Assembly (NCBI RefSeq): GCF_900103365.1
Contig: NZ_LT629703.1
Span: 6,620,501 to 6,684,500, forward strand
Length of the DNA: 64,000 bases
From: Afipia sp. GAS231
Lineage (GTDB): Bacteria; Pseudomonadota; Alphaproteobacteria; Rhizobiales; Xanthobacteraceae
Reading direction: 5' to 3'
Of the stretch, positions 17,740-25,196 are shown piece by piece. Both the position numbers and the translations under genes were made by a program. The first letter of the stretch is position 1, and each line of letters begins with the position of its first letter. The notes beneath the pieces were generated by a model, which was not told the DNA's origin, searched no databases, and saw only the letters and a list, made by a program, of their open reading frames with translations.

Positions 17740-18240
17740 CTATGGCTTGGCGGGAGGTTCCGCCACCAGCTTCATGCACCGCATGAAGAAGGCCCGGTCC
17801 TCTGAAGGCAGCGGCGCCAGCAGCTCCTCCTGCAATTGGGCGGCACCGGAAACCAGCCGCAGCAGCGCCTGCTCGCCTGGCTTGGCCAGCGTCACCGTCG
17901 CAGACCGACGGTCGGCGTCGTTGCTTTCCTTCCTGATCAGGCCCCGGTCCGCCATGCGCTTGATCATCTCGCCGAGCGTGCTGCGATCGACACGGATGTG
18001 CGTTGCGAGCTCCGTCAGCGTCAGGGTGCCGCGTTGATGCAGCGTCAGCATGGCGCCGAATTGGCGCGGGGTGATCTCTTCTTGCCCGGTCAGTTGTTCG
18101 TAAAGGGCGGCGGCGCGCGTTTCGAGCAGGCGGTTAAGGAATCCCAGCCCGTGGTCGAGTTTTAGGCTGCGCGCGATTTCCGGCGCGGGCTTGCCTTTGT
18201 CGACTGCAAGGGGCTTTGGTGGTTTGGATCGAGGGGCCAT
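17740..18240 (-). CDS. MarR-family transcriptional regulator
   Basis: A 166-residue winged-helix protein. The core (about 45-140) has FGAMLTLHQRGTLTLTELATHI, a recognition segment VDRSTLGEMIKRMADRGLI and the wing RKESNDADRRSATVTLAKPG, which is the textbook MarR layout. The N-terminus is basic and low-complexity. It lies upstream of, and on the same strand as, the oxygenase operon, with a 229-base gap that contains the 18-bp palindrome near its far end. MarR proteins usually bind palindromes of about that size and respond to aromatic acids, which fits control of the oxygenase genes. Confidence 0.9.
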   Translation of the reverse strand: MAPRSKPPKPLAVDKGKPAPEIARSLKLDHGLGFLNRLLETRAAALYEQLTGQEEITPRQFGAMLTLHQRGTLTLTELATHIRVDRSTLGEMIKRMADRGLIRKESNDADRRSATVTLAKPGEQALLRLVSGAAQLQEELLAPLPSEDRAFFMRCMKLVAEPPAKP

Positions 18241-18282
18241 CGAAAAGGCAGCGGTGATTGAGCGCAGGGTTGACCGGAGGCT

Positions 18283-19113
18283 CTAACGTCGACCGGCAAT
18301 AATTTCGTTCGACTTCGATCGCTCGCCAAGCAGCGCAAGATAGTTGCGGTTAACGCGCTTCAGGTGCTGTTCCATCTCCTTGACGGCGGCGTCGGCGTCT
18401 CGCGCCTCGAAATACTGCATGAAGCGTTTGCGCGAGGGAAGCACATAGTCGGCGATCTGCTGTGAGCCGATCGTATGGAGGAATTGCCGCATCACGCCGA
18501 TCAAGGCCTCCATGACGACGATCAGGATCGGGTTGCGGGTCGATCTTGCCAGGATCAGGTGAAATTCGAGATGGGCGTTGGCGCGCGCAAAGAAGTCGTT
18601 CCTCTTTGTTGCCTCCGCCGCGAGTTCGAGGTTTTCGCGGAGTTTCTTGATATCGGCGGCGGTATGCACCTCGCACGCTGCGCGGATGATGGCGGATTCA
18701 ACCGAAATCCGGGCTTGCGTGATCTGCTCGGTGGTCACGGCGCCGAGCGAGAACATGTCCTTGATGCTGGTAATAACCGTATCGCCGTTGGTGTCGTTGA
18801 TGAACGCGCCGCCCGCAGCGCCCTTGCGCAGGGTTATCAGGCCCGCGATCTCGAGCGATCGCAGCGCCTCCCGGAGCGTATTTCGGGACACCCCGAACTG
18901 GACGGCGAGCTCACGCTCCGCCGGCAGGCGATCGCCCGGCCGCAGCCGACCTTGCGACAGCTCCTCCCGAATCTGGCGGGCGATGTCCTCGAACGCGCGC
19001 GCGACCTGCACCCGGCGAAAGGCGGTTTCCGAATCCGGCTTGCGCGACGCCGGCTTCCGCGTAGCCTCAGCCGGCTCGGTCCTGCTCGCCTTCTTTGTCG
19101 CTGTCCGGATCAC
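18283..19113 (-). CDS. GntR-family regulator, FadR subfamily (second copy)
   Basis: A 276-residue protein with a basic tail, a winged-helix domain (about 35-105: GRLRPGDRLPAERELAVQFG, then VSRNTLREALRSLEIAGL) and an FCD domain (about 120-260). It is a paralogue of the protein at 8920 with the same recognition-helix style, so both may read similar TGGTnnnACCA sites. The start at 19113 is a GTG without a clear ribosome site, so the true start may lie a few codons downstream. It lies downstream of, and on the same strand as, the nitroreductase/CoA-transferase genes (165-base gap). Confidence 0.88.
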   Translation of the reverse strand: MIRTATKKASRTEPAEATRKPASRKPDSETAFRRVQVARAFEDIARQIREELSQGRLRPGDRLPAERELAVQFGVSRNTLREALRSLEIAGLITLRKGAAGGAFINDTNGDTVITSIKDMFSLGAVTTEQITQARISVESAIIRAACEVHTAADIKKLRENLELAAEATKRNDFFARANAHLEFHLILARSTRNPILIVVMEALIGVMRQFLHTIGSQQIADYVLPSRKRFMQYFEARDADAAVKEMEQHLKRVNRNYLALLGERSKSNEIIAGRR

Positions 19114-19278
19114 CTTAAGCCCTATGTTGCCCGATCGCAGCCTCGGCGCCGGGCCGTCTCACAGATACCTGACTCGGTTTGGCGCGCAAAGGTCCTTCCA
19201 TTGAGGGCTCACCTGATTTACCGAGGCCATGGCCTTGCCCGTCCTCCGGAAACGCGCCGGCTGCATGCCGGCGTCGCC

Positions 19279-19983
19279 TCAGCGATCTACCCAGCTCACC
19301 ACCTGCGCGATGTCGGCGCGCGAGGTCTGGAACCCGTTGGCGGGATGGTCGGGATCTTCGTAGCCGAACGAGATTCCGCAAACGATGCGCCGGTCCTCGC
19401 CGAGTTCGAGATGCTCGCGCCAGAAGTCCGGATACGCCGCCAGGGCAGCCTGCGCAATCGAGGCTATTCCGACCGAGTGTGCAGCAAGCGCGAAGTTCGC
19501 AACGTAGGCGCCGCAATCGATCGCGCCGTAGGTGCCGAGCTTTCGATCCGTACTGACAATGGCGACATGGGGCGCGCCGAAAAACCGGAAATTTTCGAGC
19601 CGCTGCAGCTCACCTGCCCGTCGATCTCCCGCGGCAACGCCGACGGATTGATATAATTGCAGCCCGCATTCGCGACGCCGTTCCCTGTACACGCCGTGGT
19701 ATTCCGAAGGCCAGGGGAAGTCGGGTTGGGTGCGGTTGACCTGCACATATTGCAACAGCGCTTCGCGCAGCCGCTGCGTTGCCTCTGCGCTCGCAATCGC
19801 GATCTGCCAGGGTTGGGAGTTGCACCAGGACGCGGTGCGTTGCGCGATCCCGAGGATCGTCTCGATGGTCACGCGGGAAACGCCATAGGGCAAAAAACCC
19901 CGGCAGCTGTAGCGTTCCTGCAGCAGATCGGCGAGAACTTCCGAGTATTTCGGATTGTAGTTGCTGTTCAACTGCGCCCTCAT
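19279..19983 (-). CDS. Nitroreductase-family flavoprotein
   Basis: A 234-residue FMN-dependent enzyme of the nitroreductase superfamily. Signatures: the FMN-phosphate region RYSCRGFLPYGV, TASWCNSQPWQIAIAS, and the C-terminal LAAHSVGIASIAQAALAAYPDFWREHL segment followed by CGISFGYEDPDHPAN. The ATG at 19983 overlaps the stop of the CoA-transferase gene by four bases (ATGA), which shows translational coupling. Members reduce nitro groups, quinones or enoates; in this setting reduction or oxidation of an unsaturated CoA or ring intermediate is conceivable but unproven. Confidence 0.88.
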   Translation of the reverse strand: MRAQLNSNYNPKYSEVLADLLQERYSCRGFLPYGVSRVTIETILGIAQRTASWCNSQPWQIAIASAEATQRLREALLQYVQVNRTQPDFPWPSEYHGVYRERRRECGLQLYQSVGVAAGDRRAGELQRLENFRFFGAPHVAIVSTDRKLGTYGAIDCGAYVANFALAAHSVGIASIAQAALAAYPDFWREHLELGEDRRIVCGISFGYEDPDHPANGFQTSRADIAQVVSWVDR

Positions 19984-21176
19984 GGCTTCGCCGCTCCGAA
20001 CGCACCGGCGGCTCGCGCGCGCGCTTGTTCGGCGGGTGCCATTCCCAGGATTTTGTCCAGGATGCCTTGGGTATGCTCGCCGACCGCGGGAACGCGTTCG
20101 CCCAATTCGGATCGCGTCCCTGACATCCGCCAGGGCGGGTTGATGCCGGTAAACTGACCGGCGCCATCGGAGACCTGCTGAAACAGCCCGCGCTTGATCA
20201 GATGGGGATCGGCCAACGTGTCGCCCGGATCGGCATAGGCAGAGCAGGGAACGCCGGCGTGGTCGAGCGCTTGCACGCATTCGGCCACCGAGCGTTCGCG
20301 GGTCCAGTCTTCGACGACGTCCATCATCGCCAGCCAATTCCTGCTGCGCGACGGAAGGGTGGCGAACCGTTCGTCATTGCGAAGCGCAGCCAGCCCTGTT
20401 GCCTCGCACAGCGCGCTGAAATTGCGCTCGGTGATCGGCGTGATCAGGAGGTCGCCATCCCTTGCCTTGACCGGGGCGTATACCGGACGCGGGGTGGCGA
20501 CAGGGAACTGAGCTTCCTGCAGCTCGTAGACCAGAAGATTCGACATGCAATCCATCAACGCGACGTCGATGTATTGGCCGACGCCGGTCCGGCCGCGCTG
20601 GACCAGCGCGGTCTGGATCGCGGAAAAGCCGAAGATGGCGCCCAGCACGTCGGCAACGAACACGGCGCCGGGGGCCGGGCGATCACGGTCGCCGGCATAG
20701 TGCATCAGCGTGCGGTCAAATCCGCTGGCGGCGTGCACCATCATCGCGTAGGCCGGGCGCGCGGCTGCTGGTCCTGTCTGGCCATAGCCGGAGATCGAGC
20801 AATAGACCAGCCGTGGATTGATCTGCCGCAGCGTCTTTTCGCCAAGTCCCAACCGCTCCATCACGCCGGGCCGGAAGTTCTCCACGACCACGTCGGCTTT
20901 GGCGACCAGGCCGTGAACGATGGCGATCGCCTCGGAAGTCTTCAGGTCCAGCGTGATGCTGCGTTTGCCGGCGTTGAGCTGTCCGAAATAGGCGCTGTGG
21001 CCGCCGCGCAACGGCGCGCGCAGGCGCATGTCATCGCCTTCTGGAGGCTCGATCTTGATGACCTCGGCTCCAACGTCCGCAAGCATCCGGGCGCAGTAGG
21101 GACCGGCGAGCATGATCGAGAAGTCGAGAACGCGGATTCCCTCGAGGGCAGCGCTGACATTACTGGAGGCGGTCAT
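19980..21176 (-). CDS. Class III (CaiB/BaiF/Frc) CoA-transferase
   Basis: A 398-residue family III CoA-transferase, which moves CoA between carboxylic acids through a mixed anhydride on an aspartate. Signatures: IRVLDFSIMLAGPYCARMLADVGAEVIKIEPP at the N-terminus, SITLDLKTSEA, VVENFRPGVMERLG, and the catalytic-type Asp in VFVADVLGAIFG. The start is placed at the ATG 21176; a GTG three codons upstream is the alternative. It is translationally coupled to the nitroreductase and lies 34 bases after the GMC oxidoreductase on the same strand. A substrate cannot be assigned. Confidence 0.9.
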   Translation of the reverse strand: MTASSNVSAALEGIRVLDFSIMLAGPYCARMLADVGAEVIKIEPPEGDDMRLRAPLRGGHSAYFGQLNAGKRSITLDLKTSEAIAIVHGLVAKADVVVENFRPGVMERLGLGEKTLRQINPRLVYCSISGYGQTGPAAARPAYAMMVHAASGFDRTLMHYAGDRDRPAPGAVFVADVLGAIFGFSAIQTALVQRGRTGVGQYIDVALMDCMSNLLVYELQEAQFPVATPRPVYAPVKARDGDLLITPITERNFSALCEATGLAALRNDERFATLPSRSRNWLAMMDVVEDWTRERSVAECVQALDHAGVPCSAYADPGDTLADPHLIKRGLFQQVSDGAGQFTGINPPWRMSGTRSELGERVPAVGEHTQGILDKILGMAPAEQARARAAGAFGAAKP

Positions 21177-21210
21177 TGAACACACTTTCTATTTTTGGGA
21201 AGCATCCGGC

Positions 21211-22890
21211 CTAGGCGTAGGCGCCACCGTCCACGCTGCGCAGTTTCGGATTGGAATTTGCGGTGTCCGATCGGCTGTCCTGCATGACGAACTCGGCGGC
21301 GCGCTCGCCGATCATCATGGCCGGCGCGCTGGTATTGCCGCCGGTGATATTGGGCATGATCGAGGCATCGGCGACCCGCAGGCCCGTAATGCCGTGGACG
21401 CGCAAGCGGGAATCGACGACCGCCATCGGGTCACGTTGCGGTCCCATCTTGCAGGTGCCTACAGGGTGATAGGTCGTGGCGACGTTGGCGCGAATAAAAG
21501 CCTCCAGCTCGGCATCGCTCTTCACCGCAGGACCCGGACTGAGTTCGGCTCCCGCGTAGCGCGCCAGCGCCGGCTTCGAGATGATATGCCGCGCTTGCTT
21601 CAACCCGGAGATCAGGGCCTCGACGTCGGCGCGATCCTCAAGGAAGTGCGGATACATCACCGGCCGCGCCGCCGGATCGGCGGAAGCAAGCTCGAGCCGG
21701 CCGCGCGTAGCCGGCCGGAGCACTGCAACGTGCAACACGAAGCCGTGCCGCCGCGGCAGGGTCCGCGGATTGTCCTTCAGTCCGACCATGAACGTCATTT
21801 GCAGATCGGGCCGGGCGAGGCCGGCCCGGCTATGCAAAAAGCCGCCTGCTTCCGCAGCGTTGGAGGCGAGCATGCCGCTGCGCGCGAAGAGATAGCGCAG
21901 CGGAGCAAGCGCGGCGCGCGGTGCCGTCCGCCAGGAGAGCGCGTATGATTCCGCGCCGGGATTGCTCATGGCCACCGAGACCGTCGGATGGTCCTGGAGA
22001 TTGGCGCCAACGCCGGGCAGATCCTGCACGACGGCAATGCCTTGACGGCGCAGCATATCGGCCGGCCCGATACCGGACAGCATCAGCAGCTGCGGCGAGT
22101 TGACGGTACCGGCCGCGAGGATGATCTCCGTCGATGCCGTGAGTACCTGCTTTTCGCCTTCGCGCCGGATGGTGATGCCTGTGGCCCGGGATCCCTGCAG
22201 GTTGATGCGTTCGACCAGCGTATCGGCAAAGACACGCAGGTTGTTTCGGCCAAGTGCGGGATGTAGAAACGCCCGCGAACTGCTCAGCCTGACGCCACCG
22301 CGCTGGTTGAGGTCAAAAATTCCAAAGCCGTCCTGTTGTGCGCCGTTGAAATCGTCGTTGCGCTGATGGCCGGCCTCGACGGCGGCCTCAATAAGGGCAT
22401 GCGCGAGCGGGTTGTTTTCACGGGGCTTCTGTACGTCGAGCTCGCCGCCGGCACCGTGGAAGTTCGAAGCTTCGCCGACGTAATTCTCGTGCTGCTTGTA
22501 GTGGGCGAGGACACTCTGATAATCCCAATCCTCGTTTCCGAGCGCGCTCCATTCGTCATAGTCCGCCGCGTGGCCGCGCATGTAGACCGTGCCGTTGACG
22601 GAGGTGCAGCCTCCGAACAGCTTGCCGCGCGGGCAGGGGATCTGGCGCCCGTTGACCTCCGGGCCGCCGCTATAGACGTGCTGCCAGTTGTAACGGGCGT
22701 GCGGCAGCAGGAAAACGTTGCCGATCGGCAGCGTGGTTTTCACGTTGATCGGGAAATGCTGGTCGGAAGGGCCGGCCTCGATCAGTGCCACGCGTACGGC
22801 CGGATCGTTCGAAAGACGGTTTGCCAGCAGACAGCCGGCAGCGCCGGCCCCGATCACGATGAAATCAAAGTCCTTCCTCTCGGCAATCAC
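21211..22890 (-). CDS. GMC-family FAD-dependent oxidoreductase (choline dehydrogenase-like)
   Basis: A 559-residue flavoprotein. The FAD-binding motif FIVIGAGAAGCLLANRLS is at the N-terminus; the GMC signatures follow as PRGKLFGGCTSVNGTVYMRG and EIILAAGTVNSPQLLMLSGIGP. The active-site His region is YHPVGTCKMG, and the end carries DASIMPNITGGNTSAPAMMIGER. Such enzymes oxidise primary or secondary alcohols. I prefer the GTG at 22890 because GGGAG lies eight bases upstream; the frame is open further upstream but poorly conserved in character. A FadR-type operator lies about 100 bases upstream, between this gene and the sulfatase-maturase gene. Confidence 0.9.
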   Translation of the reverse strand: MIAERKDFDFIVIGAGAAGCLLANRLSNDPAVRVALIEAGPSDQHFPINVKTTLPIGNVFLLPHARYNWQHVYSGGPEVNGRQIPCPRGKLFGGCTSVNGTVYMRGHAADYDEWSALGNEDWDYQSVLAHYKQHENYVGEASNFHGAGGELDVQKPRENNPLAHALIEAAVEAGHQRNDDFNGAQQDGFGIFDLNQRGGVRLSSSRAFLHPALGRNNLRVFADTLVERINLQGSRATGITIRREGEKQVLTASTEIILAAGTVNSPQLLMLSGIGPADMLRRQGIAVVQDLPGVGANLQDHPTVSVAMSNPGAESYALSWRTAPRAALAPLRYLFARSGMLASNAAEAGGFLHSRAGLARPDLQMTFMVGLKDNPRTLPRRHGFVLHVAVLRPATRGRLELASADPAARPVMYPHFLEDRADVEALISGLKQARHIISKPALARYAGAELSPGPAVKSDAELEAFIRANVATTYHPVGTCKMGPQRDPMAVVDSRLRVHGITGLRVADASIMPNITGGNTSAPAMMIGERAAEFVMQDSRSDTANSNPKLRSVDGGAYA

Positions 22891-22987
22891 GGCATCTGCT
22901 CCCTGGTCATTTCGCTTTCGCTCCGCAGAAGCTCCCGCCGGGACCGGACGCGGCAGGCCCCGGCGCAAGCTGTGGACGTGTCTATAT

Positions 22988-23004
22988 CAATGGTAGTACC
23001 ATTG
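22988..23004. promoter_or_regulatory. FadR-type operator (site 2)
   Basis: CAATGGTAGTACCATTG is a perfect 17-bp palindrome around a central G, with the same TGGTAGnACCA core as sites 1 and 3. It lies in the gap between the divergent GMC oxidoreductase and sulfatase-maturase genes, where it can control both. Confidence 0.8.
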
Positions 23005-23107
23005 CAATTCCGCAGTGTCCATCATATGATCCCGCCCTGCCGCGACTTCGCGGGCGCGCCAAGCGCCGGCGTTGGCTGCGCCGTGCGCGGCTGCCGTGGA
23101 GGACAGG

Positions 23108-24352
23108 ATGCAACAACCGATGGCGTTTCATCTGCTGGCCAAGCCGACCGGCGCCGGCTGCAATCTCGACTGCAAATACTGCTTCTTCCTGAGCAAGGAC
23201 CGGCTCTACGGAGGAGGCGCCTTGCGGATGGCCGACGACGTGCTCGAGGCCTACATACGGCAACTGCTTGCGGCACAACCGAACTCGGAGGTGAATGTCG
23301 CATGGCAGGGCGGCGAGCCTACCTTGATGGGGCTGGCGTTCTACAAACGCGCCATTGATCTGGTGGCGAAGTACAAGAGGGCGGGTCAGAAGATCACGCA
23401 CACGATCCAGACCAACGGGGTTCTTCTCAACGACGAATGGGCGCGCTTCTTCAAGGCGCATGGTTTCCTGGTCGGCCTGAGCATCGACGGTCCGAAGGAC
23501 ATGCACGACGCCTACCGCGTCGCGAAGGGTGGACGCGGCACGTTCGATCAGGTGATGCGCGCGTGGGAATGTCTCGTAAGGAACGAGGTCGACGTCAATA
23601 TTCTCTGCACCGTCCACGCGGCGAACGAAAATCACGCTCTGGAAGTTTACCGGTTCTTCCGCGACCAATTGCAGGCAAGATATCTGCAGTTCATTCCGAT
23701 CGTCGAGCGGGCGTCGGAAGAAACCATCGATCAGGCCAATCTGGGATGGAGCGAGCGGCCAGGGGGCGAACGGCCGCTATACATTCAGCAGGGCCAGCTC
23801 GTAACCGAACGTTCCGTACGGCCGGATCAATACGGCCGCTTTCTGATCGAGATCTTTGACGAGTGGATCAAGCGTGATGTCGGGCAGATCTTTGTACAAT
23901 CATTCGATGCCGCGCTTGCCAACTGGATCGGACATCCCAGCGCCTGCATTTTTTCCCCGACGTGCGGCAATGCGCTGGCGATCGAACACAATGGCGATCT
24001 TTACGCCTGCGACCACTATGTGGAGCCGGACTACCTGCTCGGCAATATCGGTGAAACGCCGCTGGCGGAGCTGGTAGCTTCTCCGAGACAACGCAAGTTC
24101 GGCCGCGACAAGTTCGATACGCTGCCGAAATATTGCCGGGACTGCGAGGTGCTGTTCGCCTGTTATGGCGAGTGCCCACGCAACCGCTTCACCGAAACGC
24201 CGGACGGCGAAGCTGGCCTGAACTATCTGTGCGCCGGGTACAGGATGTTCTTCAACCACATCGACAGGCCCATGCGCGGCATGGCGGATCTGCTCAAGCG
24301 CGGCCGGTACGCAGATGAGATCATGACGTCCGAAGCCGGCGCGCCGGCTTGA
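23108..24352 (+). CDS. Anaerobic sulfatase-maturating enzyme (radical SAM/SPASM)
   Basis: A 414-residue radical SAM protein that converts the active-site Cys or Ser of sulfatases to formylglycine. The SAM cluster motif is C18-x3-C22-x2-C25 (CNLDCKYC); next come NVAWQGGEPTLMGL and GLSIDGPKDMHDAYR. The C-terminal SPASM part has Cys residues in CIFSPTCGN, YACDHYVEP and the YCRDCEVLFACYGECPRNRF cluster. The ATG at 23108 has GGAGG five bases upstream. The target is almost certainly the Cys-type sulfatase two genes downstream. The enzyme is oxygen-independent even though the rest of the window looks aerobic. Confidence 0.92.
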   Translation: MQQPMAFHLLAKPTGAGCNLDCKYCFFLSKDRLYGGGALRMADDVLEAYIRQLLAAQPNSEVNVAWQGGEPTLMGLAFYKRAIDLVAKYKRAGQKITHTIQTNGVLLNDEWARFFKAHGFLVGLSIDGPKDMHDAYRVAKGGRGTFDQVMRAWECLVRNEVDVNILCTVHAANENHALEVYRFFRDQLQARYLQFIPIVERASEETIDQANLGWSERPGGERPLYIQQGQLVTERSVRPDQYGRFLIEIFDEWIKRDVGQIFVQSFDAALANWIGHPSACIFSPTCGNALAIEHNGDLYACDHYVEPDYLLGNIGETPLAELVASPRQRKFGRDKFDTLPKYCRDCEVLFACYGECPRNRFTETPDGEAGLNYLCAGYRMFFNHIDRPMRGMADLLKRGRYADEIMTSEAGAPA

Positions 24353-24415
24353 TGCACTGGCGGCCGTTGTTGGCGGTCAATCGTTGCTATCAATTCGTGA
24401 AACAGGGAGGAGAAA

Positions 24416-25108
24416 ATGCAGGAACCGGCAGCAAGCGAAATCGGTCGCGTCTATTTTCCATCGTCTCCCGGCGAATTCATAACGCTGTTCGCCCACTTCC
24501 ACCGAGCCGAAATTGCACGCATGGCCGGGTGGCGGGATCGCATCGACCGAACCACCAATTGGGCGATTACGCTCGTCGCCGCGATGCTCTCGGTCTCGCT
24601 TTCGACATCGAACGCCCATCACAGCGTGCTGATGTTCGCGATGGTGCTGGCATTCTTCCTGTTGATGATTGAGTCCCGGCGCTATCGTTTCTTTGACGTC
24701 TATCGGTCTCGCGTCCGCCGGTTGGAGCGCAACTACTACGCAAAACTGTTCGATCCGGGCCTCGAGGCGGAACGGGACTGGCTTCGTACCATGGCTGCCG
24801 ATCTGCAGACGCCGACATTCGTGATGTCGATGGCGGAGGCCGTGTCGCGAAGGTTGCGACGCAACTACATCTGGATATTCCTGATCTTGCTGGGCGCATG
24901 GGCGCTCAAAGTGACCTTTCCCTCCTTTAGCGGTGAGATTCCGGCTGCCCTCTCTTTCCAGGATTGGGTCAGGAACGCCGGCGTAGGTCCGGTTTCCGGC
25001 TGGATCATATCGGCGATCATTGTTGGCTTTTACGGCTGGATCGTCGTTGCCGCATTTAGAACGCACCGCCATCAGGGCGAACTCGCGCATGGCGATGCCC
25101 ATGTGTGA
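24416..25108 (+). CDS. DUF2270-type membrane protein
   Basis: A 230-residue integral membrane protein. Two membrane segments (about 49-62 and 70-85, WAITLVAAMLSVSLS and VLMFAMVLAFFLLMI) lie early, followed by a soluble arginine-rich loop (RRYRFFDVYRSRVRRLERNYYAKLF) and two further segments near 150-165 and 195-215. The length, the N-terminal FITLFAHFHRAEIARM and the loop are those of DUF2270 proteins, whose function is unknown. GGGAGGAG precedes the ATG. It lies between the maturase and sulfatase genes on the same strand, with gaps of 63 and 88 bases, so it may take part in export or processing of the sulfatase. Confidence 0.8.
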   Translation: MQEPAASEIGRVYFPSSPGEFITLFAHFHRAEIARMAGWRDRIDRTTNWAITLVAAMLSVSLSTSNAHHSVLMFAMVLAFFLLMIESRRYRFFDVYRSRVRRLERNYYAKLFDPGLEAERDWLRTMAADLQTPTFVMSMAEAVSRRLRRNYIWIFLILLGAWALKVTFPSFSGEIPAALSFQDWVRNAGVGPVSGWIISAIIVGFYGWIVVAAFRTHRHQGELAHGDAHV

Positions 25109-25196
25109 GGCATCCGGGAATGCTTTTCGGTCCCGGTGATGGGACTTCAACAACCGACAGCCTGGGAACGGCCAGGCAGCAGCAGGGGAGAATTCG